Origin: Gnetum montanum
Lineage: Eukaryota > Streptophyta > Gnetopsida > Gnetales > Gnetaceae
Length of the DNA stretch: 64,000 bases
Direction: 5' to 3'
NCBI GenBank assembly: GCA_015680685.1
Contig: MNCI01002706.1
Span: forward strand, 898,680 to 962,679
A model generated the notes under the pieces. That model had not been told where the DNA came from. It worked only from the letters and a program-made list of their open reading frames with translations, and made no database searches. The position numbers were made by a program, and so were the translations under genes. Below, piece by piece: positions 57,149-64,000 of this stretch (its first letter is position 1; each line of letters begins with the position of its first letter).

Positions 57149-58541
57149 AGTTATGGCAAATGAATTTTTTTGGAATCTTAACCATTCTTTTTAGTTTTCA
57201 TGACTAGAAGTGCTAGAATTTTAGAGATTATGCCTTGTAATTTTCATTCAAAACTTTGAACTAACATGAACATGACTATTTTTATAGATGATCAACACAA
57301 CAATCCATATTGTAGTTCATGTAGTGTCTTTACTGGCTAAAGTTCTTATGAGCACATTACTAGTTGGAGTTCTTGAATCTTTTCTTTGCTTGTTCTTCAT
57401 CATAAACAACATACAGCTTTTTGGGATAAGGTTCTAAATTTTCATGATGATTGAATGTTCATAGAAAAGAGTTATTGATTTTGCGTTTTAGTGTAAACCT
57501 TTATTCTTCTATGGTTCAGCAATCAATCTTTCCACTACTTTCCTTAGAAAATTATCCAACTTCACTTCTCAAACATTTATACTTCCCTTAGGACATTGGC
57601 TTGGTGATTTCAAAAACTTATAAACTAAGGGTTGCTAACTTAGGTTCTTTGATTATTTATAAATTATTCTTCTAGATGTGAGTATGGTCACCTAGTTTTA
57701 AGCTTCTATATGGTTAGGATTATCAAAACTAAAGCTAGATTAGTTGAAAATAGCATCTCATTGCTTGGTTTTTTTATGGTCGTTTTGGCCTTAAAATTGC
57801 ATCTAAAGGATTAAAGTTATTTAAAAAAATGATTTTTTGATTATTAAAACAAGTTATTGAATCTAGAGTTATGATTGTTAAAGTTATAAACAATATAAGA
57901 TATAATTCAAAAGGAAATATGATATTTAATTTTTAGGATTTCATAGGACCATTCTAACATTACCATTAGGTTTGAAAGGCCAAAATTAGTCAGAAACAAC
58001 TATTTATTTTGTAAAAGTAGATCCCTTAATTGAAAGTTATGGTAATTTGAGTTCCCAAGGTGTTATGGCCTACTTTAAAAATAGGTCTAATTATCTAATA
58101 TTCAAGCACTCACATAGTGTTTTTGACCTTTCCATTGCCTTCGAACGGCTGAAATCTTTTGAAAGAAATTATTTATTCATTGAAAATGGATTTTGGTTCA
58201 AAAATTATGATAATTAAATATTAGTAGTTAAGGCAAGGTTCAACAAAACAAAATTTCTTCCCAAACTTATTTTTCTTATCTTATGCCAAAACTAATTACA
58301 CTAATATGTCCAAAATATCATAGAATGTTAGAAATGACTATTTGTCCATTTCAAAATAGACACCATATGAACAAGTTATAGTTTATAATAAAAATTAAAA
58401 TTTATTATTATTTTAATTTTATAAAATTTAATAAATTAGATTTTAAAATATAATTTTATATTTTGAACCTTAAACCTCTTACTTGATAGTTAGCATATTA
58501 GGCTTCTTTAATGGTTAGCCTAGCTCATCATAGATGAGATA
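57149..58541. other. AT-rich DNA, no gene
   Basis: I see no coding motif, LTR end or tandem repeat; reading frames are short throughout. A few loosely repeated phrases (for example AAAGTTAT-like stretches at 57800-58030) occur. Confidence 0.45.
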
Positions 58542-58558
58542 AAGGTACCATGATTATG

Positions 58559-58719
58559 GGAGGGGAGTGGGGGTGGTTGTTGGAACTTGAAATAATTAAA
58601 ACATAGATACACCCAAGATTTATAGAATTTTTAAAATCTAGTTCTACCTAGTAGAATTGAATTTGTAACATGGAGTTACTAAGCCAAGTCTTGTACCGCT
58701 AAGCTAACACCTCATTGTT
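58559..58719 (-). repeat. tRNA-derived SINE with 17-bp target duplication
   Basis: The minus strand reads AATGAGGTGTTAGCTTAGCGG (A box), then AATTCAATTCTAC at the B-box position, and ends in TTCCAACAACC. It is flanked by AAGGTACCATGATTATG (58542-58558) and AAGGTATCATGATTATG (58720-58736), one mismatch. This is the cleanest evidence of retroposition for the family. Confidence 0.85.
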
Positions 58720-58736
58720 AAGGTATCATGATTATG

Positions 58737-59812
58737 ATAAACATACACATATATTTATTTTCTCTATTAAAAATTACTAAAAGGCTATATATATGTATGT
58801 ATGTGTGTATATTCAATGCATAAAAACATCATTAATCCTATTTTTGAATTTATTTTTAATATTTTACAACAAATTTTTAGAAATTTAAGATTGTAATTTT
58901 ACTTATTATAATTATTTTGTGATTCTTAAAAGTTTTTTCTACTATCTTAATTAAAAGCCTTAATGTATGCTTCATCTAATCCTAATATTATAAAGCATAA
59001 GTTTAAAAGATGAAAATCTAAAATCTTACCTATAAGAAACTCAATTGTTTCCTCCTTATCTTGCCTTAAGAATATAATGTTGCCACAAGTATGCATTTGT
59101 GATTAAGAAACTCAAACAATGTTATTTTCATCCTTGTATATTTTTCTAAAAAAAATTCAAATAAATATATATGGTATGCATGCATTTTACAATAACCCAA
59201 GTTAAGGTTATAGATTTGTATTATCATACAAGACACTTCATAAAAGTTTTCCCTTTGTATTTCACTCTTTGAATAGTATGCTAAGATTGATTAACCATAA
59301 GTTTTTGTTTAACTTTTATATAGCAAATGAAATTTAATATTTAAAAAATTAACAAAAACATAATTTTATAAAATTTAAGAGATTTTATCTTAAAATTAGA
59401 AAATAAGATATTAACAACTTTGGGAAAATTTTCCTTTATTTTAAACCATGACTATTGCATACATTCCGTCCTTGTACATTTTCTCAAGTTGGTTTTCTCT
59501 TATTCTTGAATAATAACTATTTTGGATGACTATCTAATTTATGTAATGACAATCATAGCTATAATTGTTTTTATGCATAATTCTAATGGTGGTAGCCCTA
59601 AAGGTTGCATCTGAGGGACCACCAAATCATGATGCTATTATGGTGTACAATCTTTAGGAAAAGAAATGGCACATCCACACAATGTTGTTGCAAGTGGAAC
59701 CAAGAAAAAACTTTTTCTTCTTTTTATACATATTTCTACTTACTAATTCATGTTCTACTTTGTAAATAAGTAATGGTGGCATTGTTGATGTTATTTCATG
59801 CACCCAACTAAA
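58737..59812. other. AT-rich DNA, no gene
   Basis: No supported feature. A short TATATATGTATG-type repeat lies near 58790-58812. Confidence 0.45.
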
Positions 59813-62053
59813 GGCATTAAGAGGGGGAGGGAAGGGGGAGAGTGTGAATCAAGGTCTTTTAAAAAAAAATTGACTAAAATTAGATTGGCAAAAAGACCAA
59901 TAAAAAGCCCCAAATAAACTTAATGTAGAAAATAGAGCATATATGTTGAAAAGACCAAATAGACACTGAGCTTTTAATGTGGTTCGATTGCTAGATTGGC
60001 CAACCTACATCCACCATAAAACTCTCCCTAGATCCTAGGGGGTAGAGTAATTCTATTAATGAAAATAAATTTATAGGGCTTCTTTTACAATCCTAGACTA
60101 AGAACAAACTTAATCTTGAAGTTACTTGAATCCACTTTTACAACATAGTAGAAGAGAAACTACTCCACCTTGTCTTAACACAAAGACTCAAGAGTTTTTC
60201 ATGCTTTTTGAGAAAAGAAAACACATAGCTTTTGCAAAGAAGAATAGAGAAAGAAAAAGATGAAATTTTAATCCAAGCACCAAAGAAAAAAATGAGAATC
60301 ACCCAAGGTAAGCTCAATAGCTTTAATTTATAGCCTTCATCACTTTTAGCCATTTTTATAGCTATTCATTTAGCCATTGCTATTATGTTGGAGAAGCATG
60401 GGAAGAAATATGTTGTACCCATTACTAATTTATTGGAAGGGTAGCTAAAGAAGAAACCATACTTGTTATATATGAATATCCATTACTACATTTGGTATGA
60501 GATTTAGGTAAGCATTAGAAGCTTAGGATAGGAGAAGAAACTATCATTTCATCTTGGCACTAATGGCTCCTTCCTACAGAAATAACGACCTATGCTAATA
60601 TTAGAGATAATAAATGTTTAGCTTTAATTAACAACCCCTATTTTCATTAATGAGACTTACCTAACTTTCTTAGTAGTACAAACTGTAGCTTTTTGTATGA
60701 TAGCTTCTTTCAATATAAGCTTAGAATGCAACTTTTATTTTTGTAGATAAGGTATGGCCTTTTTCTAGTGAGCTTATATAGATCCACAAACTATATCTAA
60801 ATAGGTTCTAGCTTTCCTTCCACTTGGATTAACATGGCAATGAGCACCTTGAAAAGAGATAAGTAACTTCTAATTCTCTCAACATTTTTCTTTCCAAAAT
60901 AAGCTTCTTTGTGTGCGTGATATAGGAATTAATGTGGTAGAGCCAATTGAGTGAGCCCTTTGTAGAGCAAAATAATGGCTCTACAAGTTGATTCTACTTA
61001 GCACCTTTTTTCAAGCTGACATGGTAGAGTAATTTGAGTCCTTGTAGAATATAAAAATGACTCTACAAGCTAATTTTTCTTTGCACTTTATTGAAGTGAA
61101 AGAGCTAATTGAACGAGCACTTTATAGAATAAAAAAATAACACTACAAGCTAGTTTTATTTTGTGCTTTTGATTTCAGGCTAATGTGATAGAGTTAATCA
61201 AATTAGCCCTTTGTAGAATGAAAAAATGGCTCTACAAGCTAGTTCTATTTTATGCTTTTCATTTTAGGGTGATGTGGTAGAGCTAATTGAATGAGCCCTT
61301 CATAGAATGAAAAAATAGCTCTACAAGCTATTTCTATTTTATGCTTTTCATTTCAGGTTGATGTGGTAGAGCTGATCTAGTTCAATTTAATGTTTTTTTG
61401 TTGAGCTAATGTGGAAGAGTTATTTCTTATTCCTTTGTAGAATGAAAAAATGGTTGTATGAGTTAGTTCTACGTTCTAAGATGGATAAAAAGAACTTTTG
61501 CACACAAGCTCTTATTTAAGTTTGGTCCTACTAAATAAACTTGATATAATCAATTCAAGTCATCTTTGTAAAGATCAAACCAATTTAAGCTATCTTTGTA
61601 AAGTTACAAAAAAATAGAGTTGGATTAAACCTTTTTGAGCATGCGATGCTGAGATGGTAGAACCAATTTGAACAACCTAAGTAGAACCAAACACTAGTTC
61701 TACAAAGAATCTCTACATATTGATGTGGCATATGGTCACTTTCCTAATAAAAGATGAACTAAGATCTCAAATCCATGCAAAAACAAAAACTCCATTGTAA
61801 AGCCAAAAATTGCCACCAAGCTTAAAAATACATAAAAATCTTCCTCTTTTTGATATTGAAAGAGCTCTTAGAGTAAGCTTGAACAACATAGAATAGAGAA
61901 GAATCATACATAACCAAGCATATAGGAAAAGCCTAAAGATCAAGCTTAGGATCATTATGTGGATTAGATTAGCTCAAACATACAAATTCTAATTGAAGAA
62001 CTTAGCATGCTCTAAATAACAAGCATTAACATAAACAAGAAAAATATACAGCT
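59813..62053. repeat. LTR-like segment with internal tandem repeats, ends unresolved
   Basis: The left edge has a G-rich block (GAGGGGGAGGGAAGGGGGAG at about 59821-59840) followed by GTGAATC. The phrase TTTTAATGTGGTTCGATTGC, then CCTACATCCACC, near 59970-60020 resembles a stretch common in plant Copia LTRs. Element D cuts the right end at CAGCT (62049-62053). No coding motif is present. Orientation and exact ends could not be fixed. Confidence 0.45.
60925..61480. repeat. Imperfect tandem repeat, unit about 95-100 bp, GTAGAGC / GCTCTAC dyads
   Basis: About five to six units share GTGGTAGAGCTAATTGAA, then AGCCCTTTGTAGAATGAAAA and GGCTCTACAAGCTAGTTCTA. Each unit contains the hexamer-like motif in both orientations and so can form a small hairpin. 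The two central units (about 61180-61380) are the most alike. Confidence 0.85.
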
Positions 62054-62997
62054 TGATGAGTGGCGAGGTACCCCTACACTCAACCATACGAAACGAGCGT
62101 AGCACGCGCGATCCGGTTGAACTTCGCAAACTAAATGCCTAAACGCCTCATGGAACACTTGGGGTTAATCATTCGTTGTCTACCCAGACTTGTTGTCACA
62201 GTGTATGATTAAGTAAGTCCGAGGTATATGATTTTTTTGGTCTTTTATGGTTTTAAGTCTTCTATACTAAGAGCAAAGGGTTGAGAAACTAGCTAACTCT
62301 AACTAATGTCCTAAGTCTAAATTAACTAGCGTCAGCATCTGTTCCCACTTACCGTACACACCCTGAACTATGCAACTATGGCTACCAAATGCTAATCGTT
62401 ACTGGGATCACCACACGTAATGCACGTGCTCGAAGTGGTCATACTGAGGCACCTAATTAGCCTAAGTGTGATGAACAGCTGATTCCTTAACTAGCCGTAC
62501 ACATCCATAGATGCTCGTAATCAAGTCATACTCATCCTGCGTTCTAGGAGACAAGGGTGAGAGAATCTAATCGCGATGAGTAGCCGATTCCTTGGTTAGC
62601 TGTACACATTCGTCAATGCTCGTAACCAAGTCGTACTCATGTCACGCTAATGCATGTAATAAATAACAAATAGGAAATAACATGTAATAAATCTATTCCA
62701 TGCACTGCAAGGTTTATCCATAAAGCTCATCTTTATTGCTGTACACAACTTTCTTTCAGGTACAAAGTTGCTTGAATAAAGATCCGTTCACTTGGGGACT
62801 CCTATTGCGGGCACATGGAAATTATTCTATCTCTGGAGTGATCAAATTGCCAGAGCTTCGCTACTTCTAGCCTAGGATGAGAAATGAGGGGATTGCCATC
62901 TCTTATTTATAGATTTGGTGACGGACTGCGATATCACGTATGCGATATCGCAGGGGATGATGCGATATCGCGGTGCATGCGATATCGCGTCTCATCA
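62054..62997 (-). repeat. 3' LTR of element D with internal duplication
   Basis: 944 bp; the minus-strand start is TGATGAGACGCG and the end CACTCATCA. It is longer than its relatives partly because a roughly 105-bp unit (GATGAACAGCTGATTCC..., 62470; GATGAGTAGCCGATTCC..., 62575) is tandemly repeated. Confidence 0.92.
62904..62989 (-). promoter_or_regulatory. U3 palindrome cluster and TATA box, element D LTR
   Basis: Four GATATC sites (62928-62989), three of them flanked as GCGATATCGC or nearly so, lie upstream of TATAAATA (62904-62911, minus strand). It is the best-preserved cluster in the window. Confidence 0.78.
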
Positions 62998-63783
62998 TAC
63001 ACCCATGACTAAATGAAAAATCGTCCTCGAGTTTCTTACAATAGTATCAAGTAGGTATGGAATTATTGAGGGAAATGGAACTAATGGGATGACATGTGAA
63101 TGGATCATTATTACAAGACTTGACAAAACTAGTGTTCATGACAACAAGGGTGAACACCTTATTACAATGACATCAGGCCTTAGTTGGCAACTGAGAAAGA
63201 GAGAGAGAGAAAGAAGTGTTTCTACTGCCAACACCAAGATTGCACCTTCATTGTCCATCCATAAGCACACCATCGATCTTTCTCCTTTCATAGCTTCTTC
63301 AACGCTGCTCCATTCCAAGTGTTTGCTCCAAATCCAATCCGTTGTTGTATGTCCACCATCTGCACACACAACACAATCATATATTAGCAAGGGTAATTGA
63401 ATCATAATGTAATTGATACCTTGCTTCGGTGTAAAATCATTGGCTAGGTTGTGGTATGGCTGATATGGATCTGGGAACATATTAAGGATGACTACCAAAG
63501 GTGTAGGGGCTAGGAAGAAAATCAAAAATTTCAAGGCTAGAAGAAAATCAAAAAAATTAGGCCCCGTACCCCCATGACTAATCGCGAACCTCCGGTAGCG
63601 TTAGAATGGGGAAGGAAGAGGAGTAAGAAAGATAGATAAAAAGGGACAACTATGGAATTGATGAAATGGATGTCAAGATGAAAATGAACAAAATAAAATT
63701 AATTGCAAAATGTTAAGGGAAAGAATTTAACTAAGGCTCCAAATAGGAATGTCAGTGGGTCCTCCCCAAAGTAGGCTCATGCC
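62998..63783 (-). other. Post-pol region of element D
   Basis: It contains the 3' polypurine tract (AGTCATGGGTGTA) at its left edge and the internal polypurine-like copy (TTAGTCATGGGGGTAC) at about 63567-63582. A minus-strand frame (63136-63534) includes LPLLIYDCVVCADGGHTTT and CLWMDNEG, collinear with the frame in B. Coding status is unproven. Confidence 0.6.
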
Positions 63784-64000
63784 NNNNNNNNNNNNNNNNN
63801 NNNNNNNNNNNNNNNNNNNNNNNNNNNNNNNNNNNNNNNNNNNNNNNNNNNNNNNNNNNNNNNNNNNNNNNNNNNNNNNNNNNNNNNNNNNNNNNNNNNN
63901 NNNNNNNNNNNNNNNNNNNNNNNNNNNNNNNNNNNNNNNNNNNNNNNNNNNNNNNNNNNNNNNNNNNNNNNNNNNNNNNNNNNNNNNNNNNNNNNNNNNN
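63784..64000. other. Assembly gap to window end
   Basis: 217 Ns. Confidence 0.99.

Larger units (their letters stand above)
62054..64000 (-). mobile_element. Element D: GATATC-family Ty3/gypsy, 3' end only
   Basis: A minus-strand 3' LTR (62054-62997) is followed by a polypurine tract and 770 bases of the post-pol region, then the terminal assembly gap. The visible part is closest to element B, including the phrase GTACCCCCATGACTAAT and the GGGTCCTCCCCAAAG block. Target duplication on the left would be CAGCT. Confidence 0.9.

Overview
The window is repeat-dominated nuclear DNA of a seed plant, most likely one with a very large genome; a gymnosperm is plausible but I cannot prove it. The support is the mix of degenerate plant element types: Ty3/gypsy elements with a tRNA-Asp primer-binding site (Athila/Tat-like), Copia-type elements with a tRNA-iMet site, RTE- and L1-type LINEs, and a tRNA-derived SINE. 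I found no intact host gene, no tRNA or rRNA gene and no CRISPR array. Nearly all coding sequence is decayed retrotransposon gag or pol. Two short stretches look host-derived: a GC-richer leader plus membrane-protein N-terminus (about 7.55-8.5 kb) and an endonuclease/exonuclease/phosphatase-fold fragment (about 57 kb).

Layout: 1-4995 is the right part of a plus-strand Ty3/gypsy element (element 1: pol remnant, long post-pol region, 3' LTR). It cuts a minus-strand Copia tandem array, LTR-internal-LTR-internal-LTR (4996-16068). The array is itself interrupted at 7409-10177 by an insertion with LTR-type ends, a 5-bp target duplication, the host-like sequence and an assembly gap. 16069-18568 holds an unresolved minus-strand LTR-like repeat. 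18654-26928 is an old plus-strand LTR split by element B (minus, 19547-26746, duplication CTCAC), which has gag and protease but no RT-integrase. 26929-28639 is a minus-strand LINE RT remnant. Element C (minus, 28645-38106, duplication GTTTG) has gag, protease, RT, RNase H and integrase, all broken. 38270-41280 is a plus-strand RTE LINE interrupted by an LTR-like repeat that contains a solo LTR (39148-39722, duplication TTGGT). 42.1-42.8 kb has SINEs. 43.56-47.8 kb is a minus-strand L1 remnant. Element A (plus, 48114-56830, duplication CTAAT) has gag and a long env-position reading frame but no pol. 56.9-62.05 kb has the nuclease-like fragment, a SINE with a 17-bp target duplication and a tandem-repeat-bearing LTR-like segment. 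Element D (minus) enters at 62054 and runs into the terminal gap.

Elements 1, A, B, C, D and the split LTR belong to one related family. Their LTRs begin TGATGA and end TCATCA, and carry a cluster of GATATC-centred palindromes upstream of a TATAAATA box. Where visible, the internal regions carry a G-rich polypurine motif not only at the 3' LTR but also at the end of pol and in the post-pol region. Three of them (A, B, C) show complementary coding losses, suggesting a family that moves partly in trans. In-frame stops are almost all explicable as C-to-T changes, as expected from deamination of methylated cytosine.

Assembly caveats: gaps at 9147-9838 and 63784-64000, plus single-N joins at 2786, 25752, 29812, 36958, 38005 and 48856. 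Two joins (25752 and 48856) are flanked by exact direct copies and are probably artefacts.
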